A stretch of DNA of 64,000 nucleotides from Coprinopsis marcescibilis (taxonomy: Eukaryota > Basidiomycota > Agaricomycetes > Agaricales > Psathyrellaceae): contig ML210159.1 in NCBI GenBank assembly GCA_004369085.1, positions 1 through 64,000 on the forward strand, read 5' to 3'. The notes below the pieces were generated by a model. It worked only from the letters and a program-made list of their open reading frames with translations, searched no databases and had not been told where the DNA came from. Numbering within the stretch: the first letter of the stretch is position 1; every line of letters starts with the position of its first letter. This document shows, one piece after another, positions 34,901 to 45,830 of this stretch. Made by a program: the position numbers and the translations under genes.

Positions 34901-37900
34901 TGCAGGGTTTTGCTGAGGCTTCCTATCAAAGAGTCCTTGTCCCGATTTTCGTCCAGTATTAGGAGGGTCCAACATCTGGATTTGACGTTTGCGTTCAACC
35001 TTCCTGATCTTGGGAGATTTTGGAACCAAGGCAGCAAGTCGTTGTAACCCTTCGCTTTCCGAGCTCGAGGCTGCGTCAGACTCCCCCTCTGATTTTCGGT
35101 CCACTTTTGCTGGTTTGGTCATGGGAACTTTCGATGTCGATGCCGTGGGATGCGTCGTTCTGCGGAAGTTTGCGATAGGGAGATCCGCACGAATCTTGGC
35201 TTCGTCGTCCCTCATCGCCTTCTTGCTGAAAATCGGTTTAGAAGCTGGTTGATATTTTCCTTTCAGCGCATGCTTGTTGAGCTGGGCCATTTGTTGTTGG
35301 TGAGTAAGCTTCTTCTGCTCTGGCTCGAGGCCACCCATTGCTTTCGGTGGCTTGGATATCGTCGCCTTCTTGTGCGCGATTATTTCGATTTCATCGTCCG
35401 ACTCGGATTCGGAAGAGTCGCTGGACTGGTCGAACGCAGCCAAGGCTTCCTCCAGTTGAATTAAACTGGCAGCGTCTAACCGGCTTTTCGATTTGTCGGT
35501 CTTCGCACCGGTAACATATCTGTTGAGCTTTTCGAGGGTTTGGTCATGTGGCCGCTTATCCGTCTCCTTCAAAACCTGGAGTAGACTTCTGAAAATGGCA
35601 AAAGCCTGGTAGAGCAGTTCCTCGTCGGTGAGGCGCAGCCACTTCGAGAGCTCCGGAAGCATGTCCTGGAAGCCAGATACCATCTTTTCCCCAACCTCTG
35701 AAAGTTTTTTCGGTCGCCGGCCTGAGTCCTGGTTGGCGGCACTCTCGATGACCCGCCACTGCTTGATCATGTCCCTTCCCAAGATAATGGCATCTCGCAT
35801 CCATTCCACCATCTCGTGCGGTTGGTAGTAGAACGCCCAGGGCACGGTCCGCTTGAAAATGACCGTAATCGACTGGTTCAGGTTTATCCAAAACTCCAGT
35901 AGTCGAGACCTTGGGCCTTGAGGATCCTTGGGTTTGAGAAACTCTTTATTGAGGAGTAACCCGTCGGGGCTTGAGCACAGGACCTCGAGCACGTCGTTGA
36001 AGCACCGAACAAGAGATTTGGACAGATCGCGGGCCTCCGGAAGCCGCGAGGCATATGCCTGAAATCTGGACAGAAAGTCTACCAACCCGTCAAACGTTGC
36101 CTCCGGCAAGTTGGTGAACATTGTCCTCAAACACTCTGCGCGAACGTCGACCTCGAATGCGAGGCCAATAATCGTCTGCGCTGCAACTTGATACTCGGCC
36201 ACTGGCGATAGAAGGAGAGTAACAACCGATTTCGCCACATCTGGAAGAGATAGGAGCTCCAGGCTGGATGAGGATACGGTGTAATTGGCGAATCTGGAAA
36301 TGGTATCCAGGAATCCGGTTTGGACGTCGTGTAAAGCGCTGTTGATTTGATCGACAACTTTGCCGAAAGCTTCCCGTTTCCCAGTATTGTCTTTCTTTGT
36401 GCCGCAGTACGGTTCCTTGAGCAGAGTGGACATGTGGCTATTTCTGGCGCCGATTCTAAGCATATTTGCGATTGCCTCCGTATCTTTAGGTCGAATTGCG
36501 GAATAGACAGCCCGCCATATGGAAGTGTGAATATGTAGATCTGGGATGGGTTCGGGTTCGACGTTTAGCTTGACCTTACCGACCGCTTGGCACAGTCGAA
36601 GGATTGTCCCGTGAATTCTGGTGCCATCTGTGGTTAGGAGAGCATCCACCAGGCTTCGCGCTGACACGCGTGCGGGTTTCCAAATTTCTGAGGAATAGGC
36701 GGAATCGTAAGCAACGGCGACAATAACTCTGCTGTGGATATCCAGGATTGTCCTGAGCACTCCTTTCAGAGAGTTGTTTTCATCCTTGCTTTGTCTGCGA
36801 ATGACTGATGCCAATAACTTTGAGGAATAGAATTAGATAAAATATCAATTGTTGCTTTATGTATGACGGTACCTGTAATCCGGAGTTCATAATAACAGGC
36901 CTTGCATCCCTGAAGCGCTCGTGTTGTGTTTCTTCACAAAGAAAGTCGACCGTTTTCGCCAACATTTCCCCGTATATGCTGCTATTCGAGATGGTGTGCA
37001 AGAATTCTGGAATCCAGGTGAGCATCCAAAGTTTATCTCTTGAAGTGTGAACATCTTGCAGCATATACAAGAAAGTCTGGTTATCTTTTATGGAGGCAAA
37101 GACGACCTCAGCGAGTTCAGCTACTTCTCCGGCCCAAAAGTCGGACGACAGTTTCTTCAAGAGTAGAACGAACGATTTCAGCACAAGGGAGAAGTCTGGA
37201 GACAATGTAAGCGCCTCATAACGGGTGCGTTACGACAATGGACTTACGGGGTTCTGGATCCTGCAGATGCCCTGTAACCGCGTGCCGCAGGTCAAGCGGT
37301 TGCAGATTGCTTGCAGCAGATTGTTTTATTGGGGCAAGTCGAAGGAGCGTAGTAAATTCCGCCCACAGAATTTGACGGTCAGATGAGAATGAAAAAGCGG
37401 ACTGAGTAGAGTTGAGTGCTTCTGCGGCAGCTCGAAACGCGTTGGCATATGACGGTATGAACCTTTCAGGATGCATGGGCACTGGCTCCACCGGAAAAGC
37501 TTGTCTCCGAGCCCAATCTCGAATTTGTTGCGAAGAGTCCATGAGCAAGATCAGAATCCCCGGCGGTGGTTCGTTCGGTGGCCAGTCGGCCGCTATTTGC
37601 GACGGAGGGAACGCGTGAATCAACGTCTGGATTGTTGAGTTACTGAATATTCTCCAGTTGGCGAGCATCCGATACAGAAGAGGGGACGGAATTTCTGAAA
37701 CTGTTGTTGCGTTCCCCGCTGTGATCCCTTTTGCTCTCAGATCCTCCAAAAGCGTGTCTAGTTCCCATGCATCGAGACCGGCGAAAAATACGTCCAGAAC
37801 TTTTGGGTCGTAAGCAGCGAAGTATCTGAGGGTTATACTATGAGTTTCACTGCGAGTGGTTTCGGCTCGTACAGTACGTACGTGGAACGACTTGACACCT

Positions 37901-38210
37901 TGACGTGTTCAAGGTTCGCAACACATTGTGTGCAACCCCGAAGGGATCTGCGGTAGCCCTTCTTCCACTCTTCCGCGGAGGGGCCATTGAAGGCATATAG
38001 TCGGAGTAAAAAACTGGCGCACTCAACAGTGTCTGTTGGAACTTTGTCACAAAACCAATGGATTTCCTTCGAGCCTGGCAGTTGCGAAGTCTTCGTCAGC
38101 GCGTCGTAGACCTTTTGCAACAGGATATTGTCTGCTGTCTCATTGTCCGCAGGATTGTCGCGCAAATCTTGAAGCAAAGCATGAATTTGTTCTGGTCGCT
38201 TGGAGGACAT
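31939..38210 (-). CDS. SEN1: Sen1 superfamily-1 RNA/DNA helicase
   Basis: Sen1 (senataxin in animals) terminates non-coding transcription by RNA polymerase II and resolves R-loops. From ATG 38210 the long N-terminal helical domain (MSSKRPEQIHALLQDLRDN onward) spans several exons, the largest about 2.4 kb (34397-36814). A Ser/acidic linker follows (SSDSSESESDDEIEIIAHKK). The helicase core has DPKELQQVMETQSLNKPQAA (Q-like), LIQGPPGTGKTST (motif I, split by an intron near 34140), ICAPSNAAIDEIAQRL (Ia), MVIIDEAAQAIELSSL (II), MVGDPQQLPPTVIS (III), MHPEISRFPS (IV), TVDGFQGQEKDIIILS (V) and VAITRAKSSLFILGH (VI). The C-terminal tail is disordered and basic with PPPPKKPKQEKKE; its exact last exon is uncertain. 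Expected length is close to 2,000 residues. It faces DHR1 tail to tail and is divergent from translin. Confidence 0.92.
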
Positions 38211-38531
38211 TATGAGTGGGAGAAGCGCGTCGAACCTCGCTTATGAAGAGGTTGCGAGTGTCGAGAGTACTAGAAGGATGTGGCAGACAGGAAGAACGAA
38301 TAGATGGCCAAAGGACCTCTTTAAACCTGTGTGGCATCCGAGCACGACCGATGGTGGTCGTCGTTCTGCAGGCCACAATTCCGAGATTCAGGGATGACTA
38401 GGTTGAGGCACGGGGATTGCGGAGATGGATCAAATTTGACAAAACAAATCATTTTAACGTGCGAAATAGCTATAGCATTCCCTTGTTCGCTTCCTCGCAC
38501 ATTCTCGAGCCATTCGAAACATTGAACAGAA
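38211..38531. promoter_or_regulatory. divergent promoter region, SEN1 and translin
   Basis: The starts at 38210 (minus) and 38532 (plus) are 321 bases apart. Nothing coding is convincing between them. No distinct promoter motif stands out. Confidence 0.4.
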
Positions 38532-39545
38532 ATGGATACCTCAGAATTGGACCAACTCAACACAATCCTTGACCGCGACTCCGAACTTCGCGAGGTGAAA
38601 CTCCACGGTCAAATTTATCAAGGGTTGCACAAGTGACCACCAAAATCATGGAATAGAAAATCAAAGACCAGGTCAATGAATTCGACAAACGAGCCAGGAC
38701 AATGGTTGGGCTGTTGAATCGAATCCATGTCACCCCGACGAGCGCAAGTATGTTTGATTTTCTGACTGCAAGACGAGCACTGTTCCGGAAAACCTCTATC
38801 TAATCCAGTCTTCTCCAGTGCCCGATCTGCTTGATTCTTTGAACCCAGTGTTAGACGATTGCAAAGAACTCGTAGGATCCATCGCGGCAGTTATTCCTCC
38901 CAATCAGTTTTGGCGGTGGAAGGATCTGTGGTCCAACTCTTTGCGCACAGCTGTGTTCGCTGTGGTACTCGCTGAGTTCCTGAAAACCAGGAATCTCGCA
39001 ACGTTATCCGCCGTTTCAGACAGGCTAGGAAGTAAGCCCAAAGATATATCTCTTCTCAAGTTGTTTGACTCTTGACCTCGTTCAAGTTAAAGAGGAATGG
39101 AAAGACAGAGTCTCCCTCGCCATAGAGGACTACCTTCACGGAATTATCTCTGTTGTAAACGAATTGGTGAGCATAGCCTGTCTTGATTTTGAACCACAGC
39201 CGACCTTCGTTTAGTCCCGGTTGGCTGTCAATTCAGTAACGCTTGGGAACTTTGAAGAGCCGTTGAAAATATCTGCATTCGTCAAGGATATATTCATTGG
39301 ATTTTCCATGGTGAATCAAAGCGTCATGCAAAAACCCTCACACGTTTCCGACTACATTTATACAGCTGAACCTCAAGAACGACCCTCTAAGGAGGCGATT
39401 CGATAGCCTAAAATACGACATCAAGAAGGTTGAAGAAGGTTGATTTCTTCGTTATCAGCCGAAATAGCCTAAACTCACTTCACATGCAGTGGTATATGAC
39501 GTGTCACTACGAAAGCTTGCCAGTCTCCCGACTATGGCAACTTGA
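38532..39545 (+). CDS. TSN: translin (single-strand nucleic-acid binding protein)
   Basis: Translin, alone or with TRAX (as C3PO), binds single-stranded RNA and DNA and takes part in RNA processing. Exons spliced from ATG 38532 give MDTSELDQLNTILDRDSE, then KIKDQVNEFDKRARTMVGLL. The core carries AAVIPPNQFWRWKDLWSNSL, AVVLAEFLKTRNLATLSAV, AIEDYLHGIISVVNELSRL, AVNSVTLGNFEEPLKISAFV, NLKNDPLRRRFDSLKYDIKK and VEEVVYDVSLRKL. These correspond block for block to the RYHDHW, LSRLAVN and LKYDVKKVEE regions of animal translin. About six short introns are inferred. The stop is TGA at 39543-39545, and the length of roughly 225-235 residues matches the family. Confidence 0.9.
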
Positions 39546-39933
39546 CACGGTACAGCAGATTGTTAGTTCAACAGAATGATGACAATATGTAGAAAGGCAT
39601 CCTAGCCAACTCAGATAGTCCTTTGTCTTGTTATTTTTTTTCCAACTGAGTATTTTACGCCCGCAAATCAGTGCATCGATTGGATCTACGTAAGATGTTC
39701 AGGACGGATGTCAAGGAGAGGGAAAGAGCTATAACCAAACACTTAGGGGCCAGAACTCCCGATCTGGTAGGCGTGCACAAACAGATCGGAGTTTTAATAG
39801 CTAACAGCTCGCTGTCCGCGTTGTCCGCCTTGCTTGATCCAACCCCAGACGCCCAACTCCCAACTTCTTGTGCCCTGTAATGAGTTAATTAGTGGCTTAC
39901 AGTCACTATTTATCCATTACCCTTACCTACACT
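39546..39933. other. intergenic between translin and SGF29
   Basis: These 388 bases carry a 69-codon open frame on plus (39671-39880) with no known motif. It probably contains the translin poly(A) site and the SGF29 promoter. Nothing else is visible. Confidence 0.45.
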
Positions 39934-41217
39934 ATGGAAAGGCGACGCGGCATGCCGACGCGACCATCGTCTGAAGGTGGGTTATTCGTGCCGGGGCTTC
40001 TACACCACTATCTTGGCATTCAAGCTGAACACGGGGCTAATTCTAATCACATATTCTTTTGTTCTCAATCCAGAGGTAGAATATTGGACTCGAAGTGCAG
40101 ATAGTTTGAGACAACTATCTAAGCAGTTCTCAAGCCACCCTTCGTTAGACCTCGTTGGGAGAGCCAATAGGTTAATATCGACTTGGCCTACGGACGGGGA
40201 TTTGCCCGGCGAAGGCTTGAGGAGTCTCAAGGAGAATTATAAGAAACTCATAAACTCCTTGGATGATATACAAAAACACTCGGAAACCGAAGTCAAGTGC
40301 GTCCTTTTGAATTTTTAACCGTTTGATCTTGTATAAACAATGCGTCTGAATTGGTGTACAGAATGATTGACCAGTCCATAGAACAGCTTGACGTCCTCGT
40401 GGCCATGCGCAAGGCTCCAGAGCCGCCGCTACTAGGTTTGTCTCTAACTTGAAACGGTACGTTGTGCTCATGGTGTGATATAGAGAAACGCAATAAGCGC
40501 CCGAGAGCATCTTCTCCACCTGCGACGCCTGTTAGCACCCCACAAAGCTCGAGTCGCGGGGTGTCCATCACGTTGCCTCCACGCACCGGCGCTTCTGGAC
40601 CTGGGGCTCAGCAGAAGAAGCAAGTGGGTCGTGTACATCCACTACAAGGTGGCCGAAAGGTCGCCCTTTGGAACAGTCAAGTTAATCCCAACTCTGAAGA
40701 GGACTGGATTCTTGCTATTGTCATCAAAGTCGTGAGTAATGAGAAAGGGAGATACACGTAAGTCGCTGCATTCAAAAAGAAATTGATCTGGAGGTTGAGC
40801 TTTTGCGTAGATATGAAGTTCGTGATGCAGAAGAACAAGACGCAGCACTGTAGGTCTCCTTCTTCTTGCTTAACGCTCGGAGTTCACCAAATAATGCAGG
40901 AGCGTAATTGCTGGACAAAAATATGTGATACCACTCCCAGATCCAAAAGGACCTTTGGGGCCGGAGTTTCCGGTGGGCTCGACCGTTTTAGGTTTGTACC
41001 CGGATACCAGCTGCTTCTATCGCGCGGAAATCGTTGCGACACCCAAGCAGATGCAGGCACTTGGGGTTAGTATTTTCGGAAAGTACCTTCAGGTTTTCAA
41101 TCGATTCTGACGCATTTTCAGGCCAAACAACCGACATACAAACTCAAATTTGAGGACGACGATAATCAAGAACATCCTGTGTCTGCGGAATGGGTCGTTG
41201 AGTACCCTGGAACTTGA
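39934..41217 (+). CDS. SGF29: SAGA-associated factor 29 (SGF29, tandem Tudor)
   Basis: SGF29 reads H3K4 di- and trimethylation and anchors the SAGA/ADA histone acetyltransferase on promoters. Exon 1 (39934-39976, MERRRGMPTRPSSE) joins EEVEYWTRSADSLRQLSKQF, the coiled-coil N-terminal region, which continues to MIDQSIEQLDVLVAMRKA. A Ser/Pro-rich linker follows. The tandem Tudor domain has GRKVALWNSQVNPNSEEDWI, LAIVIKVVSNEKGRYTYEVR and DPKGPLGPEFPVGSTVLGLY. It closes with PDTSCFYRAEIVATPKQMQ and YKLKFEDDDNQEHPVSAEWV. The aromatic and acidic positions of the second Tudor (YPDTSCFYRAEI, FEDDD) match the family. Six introns keep the frame. The stop is TGA at 41215-41217. Confidence 0.92.
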
Positions 41218-41337
41218 TACGCCTAGCCCTCACGATTGTATATACCACCATTTTTCATCTCATATTTCAGGCATCCTATCTCTTTCGGTACCATATGTAG
41301 ACTACAATCATGCAGCATATTCCCGCAACCTTGTTCT

Positions 41338-41419
41338 CCCCTGAATGTCTTGGTGGTCGGTGTGGAGCGTTCGGAGGTTTCAGACAAGTTAGAGGAGGTT
41401 ATCTGGCATTGTATAAAAA
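41338..41419 (+). promoter_or_regulatory. TATA box and a stress-element-like site upstream of the small heat-shock gene
   Basis: TATAAAAA at 41412-41419 lies about 40 bases before the heat-shock ATG. A CCCCT site (41338-41342), the core of a yeast-type stress-response element, lies about 115 bases upstream. I did not find a perfect heat-shock element, so control by heat shock is expected from the family rather than proven here. Confidence 0.4.
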
Positions 41420-41457
41420 TCTTTCCAAAAGAGTGAGGCCTATATACACCATTCAAC

Positions 41458-42091
41458 ATGTCAATTGGCCGCGCTCTTTTCAATGAAATCCGCCCTCTGT
41501 TCCGCATGCTGGAGGATCCTTTGAGCCGCCGGGGAGGGTTATACAGTGGTTTCCCCGGTTTCCCTGTACCTCGCGGTCAAGACGCTTTCGATAACATCAT
41601 AACAAGCCCAGCTGTCGACATCACGGAAGAAGGGGACAGATATGTTGTCGACGCTGATATTCCAGGCATCAAAAAAGAAAACGTGGAGGTTACTCTCGGG
41701 GACGATGGGAGTACTCTGACAATTCGAGGGAAAGCCGCAGACGAGGGCAGGTCTCAGCCTACCCAAAAGGCTGAGTCGGCCTCAGCAGGCGGGGGCACCG
41801 ACCAGAAAGCAGATTCCGGTAAGTGTATTCCGTGATTTGGGGATGAATGTGGGCAGAATGTGATCCCCCTAAACAGCGGCAACGCAGGTTGCGACTAGAA
41901 AGGATTCAACGCAGATTTCCACCGAAAGGCCTGTCAATTTCTCCAGAAACATGGCCTTCACACGTACAATTTGGCTTCCAGAGCCGGTGGACACAAAGAA
42001 CCTGTCGGCCAAACTGGACCACGGCGTGCTGACGGTGATCCTCAAGAAAGCTAAAGAAAACAAACGGTCCTTGACCATCCCGGTTGACTAG
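41458..42091 (+). CDS. small heat-shock protein (Hsp20/alpha-crystallin)
   Basis: This is an ATP-independent holdase chaperone that forms oligomers and binds unfolding proteins. Two exons are inferred (41458-41818 and 41877-42091), giving about 191 residues. The N-terminus is MSIGRALFNEIRPLFRML. The alpha-crystallin domain begins SPAVDITEEGDRYVVDADIP and GIKKENVEVTLGDDGSTLTI, is interrupted by a low-complexity insert of about 45 residues, and resumes with FTRTIWLPEPVDTKNL, SAKLDHGVLTVILKK and RSLTIPVD. The family's A-x-L-x-x-GVL signature is present (AKLDHGVLTV). The stop is TAG at 42089-42091. The insert lies in the loop before the strand that normally carries the R-x-F-x-L motif. Confidence 0.9.
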
Positions 42092-42349
42092 ACAAGCAAA
42101 CCACAAGAAATTCATATTCCTTTGGTAGTTGTTCAAACGCAACTGTGTAGCATAGATTTTGTATAGCAAATAGCAGAATGAGCCTGTAACTGGGGTTGTT
42201 GATCTCCCACATGTCGATGTTGCCGAAAATTCAGTTCTCGGTTTCCCCACCAGCGGTTGAGTCCTGTAAAACTTCCACACCATTCATCCTAAACCGGCCA
42301 CGTATCCTCGATCCCCTTTGATTCACTCCCTCCCGTCCACCACGCCCAC

Positions 42350-43770
42350 ATGGCCACTATTATTGAAGATGTCCCAATGAGCGACGATTTCGACTACGAG
42401 GAGGACGTAGAGGCCGAGCTCGAGGTCGACGAGCTGGATCCTTCCGATGACGAGCTCCAAGCCCCCAAACCCGAGTCTCAACAGACACCAACCAGCAAGA
42501 AGACCTCTAATACGAAGCCTGGTCAGCGCGTTCCAGGCCATTCGCTCCTCCCCGCCTCGAAAATCGAGAATATGTTACAGGCGAACGGTGAGTGGCGTCC
42601 GACCCATCCCCTCCGACGCGCCATGTTTCTCAATTTTATTCCCTTCGCATGAAAGGCATAACCCAAAACATTACACTTTCGAAAGAGGGTCTCTTCATGC
42701 TGTCTATTGCAACAGTCCGTGTGGCTTGACACTACCCGGCTTGTGTTGCCATTAATCCCCCTTTTAGGAAGAATTTGTCAAATCGCTGGCGAGGGAGGCG
42801 TATGCAGAGGCGCAGCGGTGCGACACGAAACTTGTAGGGTATGAGCAGATTGGTGCGTCTTTATTGCGTTGGGATTCTCCCCACTCTCACCACTGTGACG
42901 CGGTCTAGCGCTCGTACCTGTGATGTGCCAGCCCGAGTATGCATTTCTACAAGGTACGTAATTCCGGTGAAAGAATAAGCAGCATCCGTTTTGACCAGCG
43001 TCATCAGAAATTATCCCTAGACCAATGGGCATTCGATATGCCATGGAGTTCCGTGAACAGAGGTTGCAAAAAATGCAAGACGAAGACCCAGCGCTGGGCG
43101 GGTACGTGCCACCGCCGTACGTACCAACGCCAATGTTTTCTTTGGCAACCTCCACCTCCGCCTCTGTCTCCGCCTCTACCTCAACAGCCGGCAAGAAAAC
43201 AAAGGACGCTAAGCAGCCCAAGGTGTCAACGGCCTCCGCATCCACTGCCACAGCGAGGAAAAAAGAGGCTGCAGCAGAGAAGAAAGAGAAGGCGCGTAAG
43301 GACAAGGAGGAGAAGCGGGACAAGGCCAACCAAGAGCACATTTCCAATGGTTCTACTACCAAACAGAAAGCGAACAAAGCCCGTTCAGCAAGCATGTCGT
43401 CGAGGACGGAATCTGCAAGCCAGCGGCGGTCGGCTCGGAATGGCTCTGCAAAGCAAACCCAGGCAGCAGCACCGTCGCCACTTGTCAATGGGACAAGTGG
43501 TACTACATCTGAAGCGGAAGCGGACGATGCAACGGAAGTTTCAACTAACGTATGTTTTTACCTTAACCCGAGTGTCCTTCGTCCTAACATATATATTCGC
43601 GTTCAATCTAGGATAGTGAGTCACCATGGACTAGTCAGCCCATCGGACATGCAAGTAATCTTCTACATGGTTCAGCATCGGTTACGCCATTCTCTAGAAG
43701 TGCTTCGGGGACTTCATCGTCCACAAATCCAGGACGCACCATTTACTCTCAGACTATCCAACCCGATTGA
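42350..43770 (+). CDS. histone-fold protein (CBF/NF-Y type; Dpb3/CHRAC/POLE4-like)
   Basis: Histone-fold proteins of this type pair with a partner in DNA polymerase epsilon or CHRAC chromatin-remodelling complexes. The acidic N-terminus is MATIIEDVPMSDDFDYEED. The fold then reads LPASKIENMLQANGITQNI, SKEGLFMLSIATEEFVKSLA and REAYAEAQRCDTKLVGYEQI. A final helix carries EYAFLQ and EIIPRPMGIRYAME. It is assembled over about five exons; the exon around 42909-42953 is the least certain. The C-terminal half is a Lys/Glu- and Ser-rich tail (AEKKEKARKDKEEKRDKANQ) ending YSQTIQPD, with TGA at 43768-43770. At about 330 residues it is much longer than yeast Dpb3 or human POLE4. Which complex it belongs to cannot be decided from sequence alone. 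Confidence 0.75.
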
Positions 43771-44111
43771 TGATTGCCGAAAGTCGTACACTTCCTATCC
43801 CAATTCGCTCTTTCCGTGTTTGTCTTTTCGTCCTTTGGACGCGAACCTGGATATCCGCCCCGCACTGTAGAACAATACTGGTACACACATAATATTATGT
43901 GGTTATAATCCCTGTCAAGGCAGCAATACACCGTGACGCCGTGTCTTATCAGCTTTGTTCCAGTGATCCTTAGTTCTACGTCGTCCAATAATAGCCGTCT
44001 CAGCAAAGGTACTGTCAGCTTTTGGGTTGCTTCCTCCTGCACACGAGAACCATTCCTAGACTCTTGTCGCCATTCATTGTTTCCTCATTTGCTTCACTAA
44101 CAGATAATATC
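43771..44111. other. intergenic between the histone-fold gene and the 2OG oxygenase
   Basis: These 341 bases show no gene. They should hold the 3' untranslated region of one gene and the promoter of the next, which is on the same strand. No distinct motif was found. Confidence 0.5.
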
Positions 44112-45631
44112 ATGTCTGGATCGAAGATCAGCCAGCTCCCTATCATTGACGTTGGGCCTTTCTTCAGTGACGATCCTAATGACGCGAGCAAGCGGCTCGC
44201 TGCATCCCAAGCTCTCCATCGGGCCTGCATCGAATATGGGTTCTTCTATCTGAACATCGAGGCTTACGTGGATCCCAAAGAGCCAGAGGAACTTGCTACA
44301 TTGGCACGGCAGTTCTTCTCCCTACCTCAAGAAGAGAAGGATAAACTCTCGTTGAAGAACCAGGACTACGCTAGAGGTACTTGTTCGCCTGGTTTTGTCT
44401 TCATGCTCGCCCTGGTGCTGAAATAAGGCGAACACGACCTTTTCGAAAGGATACGCCCGCTTGAAGGAGAACGTTACGAATGGCAAAGCGGACAACCATG
44501 AGGGCCTGGACTTCTACAAGCCGGTCGATAACCCCGACAAGACGAAACCTGTCTGGGGTGAGAACCAGTGGCCGACAATTCCTGGATTCAAGAACAAGTA
44601 CGAAATTTGGGTAGAGAAGATGAAGAACCTGGGAATGGTAATAATGAGAGCGTATGTGGGGCTTCCTTATATCTTTATTGAAAAGTGTGTAGCTTTGAAT
44701 GTATTTCAACGTCTCTAGGATGGCTATAGGGCTGGGGATGGATGAGGCTGAACAAGAGAATCTACTATCAAAGGTGGATGATAGCTTTTGGGTGATGCGA
44801 GTCATTGGTCGGTCTCTCCCATTTTCTGAGAAGAAAATCCATCTCATGTGCGATAGGTTACCCTCCGCTACCTAACGACCATGATGGATTTTCGTGCGGA
44901 GCTCACAAGTAAGTGGCTGGTAATGGCCTCGTGCGCGAGCTGATTGTCGAGCACAGGGACTATGGCTGCTTAACGTGAGCGGGTTCCATTCCTAAAGTGA
45001 CAACGATATCGATGGGAGGTTGGCAGATTCCTATATGCCGACCAAACGCGGTCAGCGCTCCAAGTGTTCTTGAGGCGGCCTGGAGCTAAGGAGACAGATG
45101 AACTGGGGCTACCTCGCGAACAAGGTGAGGAAGAGGGGGTCTGGATCAACGCAGATCCAATTCCAGGCTCAATTGTCTGTAATATCGGCGAAAGTAGGTC
45201 CTTTGTGTTCGAATAACGCCTCGGTAGATAATAATTGTCCTCTAGTGTGGGAAATCTGGACAGATAATCTGTACAAGTCGACCCTTCACCGAGTGGTCCA
45301 TCGAAGTTCCAATTACCGGTGAGTCGTCTAGCAGATTATTGTCGTCTGGTGTTGGGCTAAGTCCCATCTGTGACCCCAGGGTGTCGTAAGTTGTCCGGCA
45401 ATGGTTGTCCTTGAATGTTATGGTAACTTTGTTGCATTTAGGATCCCGTTCTTCTTCGAACCAAACTTCGACGCGCTTGTGGAACCCCTGCCTGCCGCTC
45501 TTCGCTTGAAAGCGAAAGAAACCGGGCTGGAAGTGAAGCAGCCAGACAAACAGTCGATTGTTTACGGCAATTTCTTGATGGCGAAAGTGGGCAACAATTT
45601 TGCGGTTGACGGTCAGAATCGATATGCATAG
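44112..45631 (+). CDS. 2-oxoglutarate-Fe(II) dioxygenase, isopenicillin-N-synthase-like
   Basis: These are non-haem iron enzymes that hydroxylate or desaturate small molecules with 2-oxoglutarate; the substrate here is unknown. The N-terminal DIOX region reads SQLPIIDVGPFF, HRACIEYGFFYL and ARQFFSLPQEEKDKL. The catalytic core follows as VMRVIGYPPLP, CGAHKDYGCLTFLYAD (iron ligands His and Asp), WINADPIPGSIVCNIGEMWE, STLHRVVH (second His) and YRVSIPFFFEPNFDA, where RVS is the 2-oxoglutarate-binding R-x-S. All ligands are present. The model uses nine exons; one is a 6-nt microexon (45380-45385) between introns 45319-45379 and 45386-45441, and it supplies the bases that make R-V-S. The stop is TAG at 45629-45631. 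A secondary-metabolism cluster is not evident nearby. Confidence 0.88.
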
Positions 45632-45830
45632 CACCCAGAGGCTTCGAAATGAATAAGTAACTCTGAAGTTTGTCACTAAAGTCAGTTTTGTTGGTGTAAT
45701 CGTCAAAGTAAGAGTGGGTCGTCAGTTTATGAATGGTGGCGGTTCGAAGTCAAGAATGTCCAGTCAGTTAAAAGTTGATACACTAAATCTTTGCGCGGCT
45801 CACTCCTTTCTACCACACACGTGATCTTCT

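Noticed and set aside
39221..45631. Possible gene cluster around the 2OG oxygenase
   Set aside because: Its neighbours are housekeeping genes (translin, SGF29, Hsp20, histone fold, ARC1). There is no synthase, transporter or P450 nearby.
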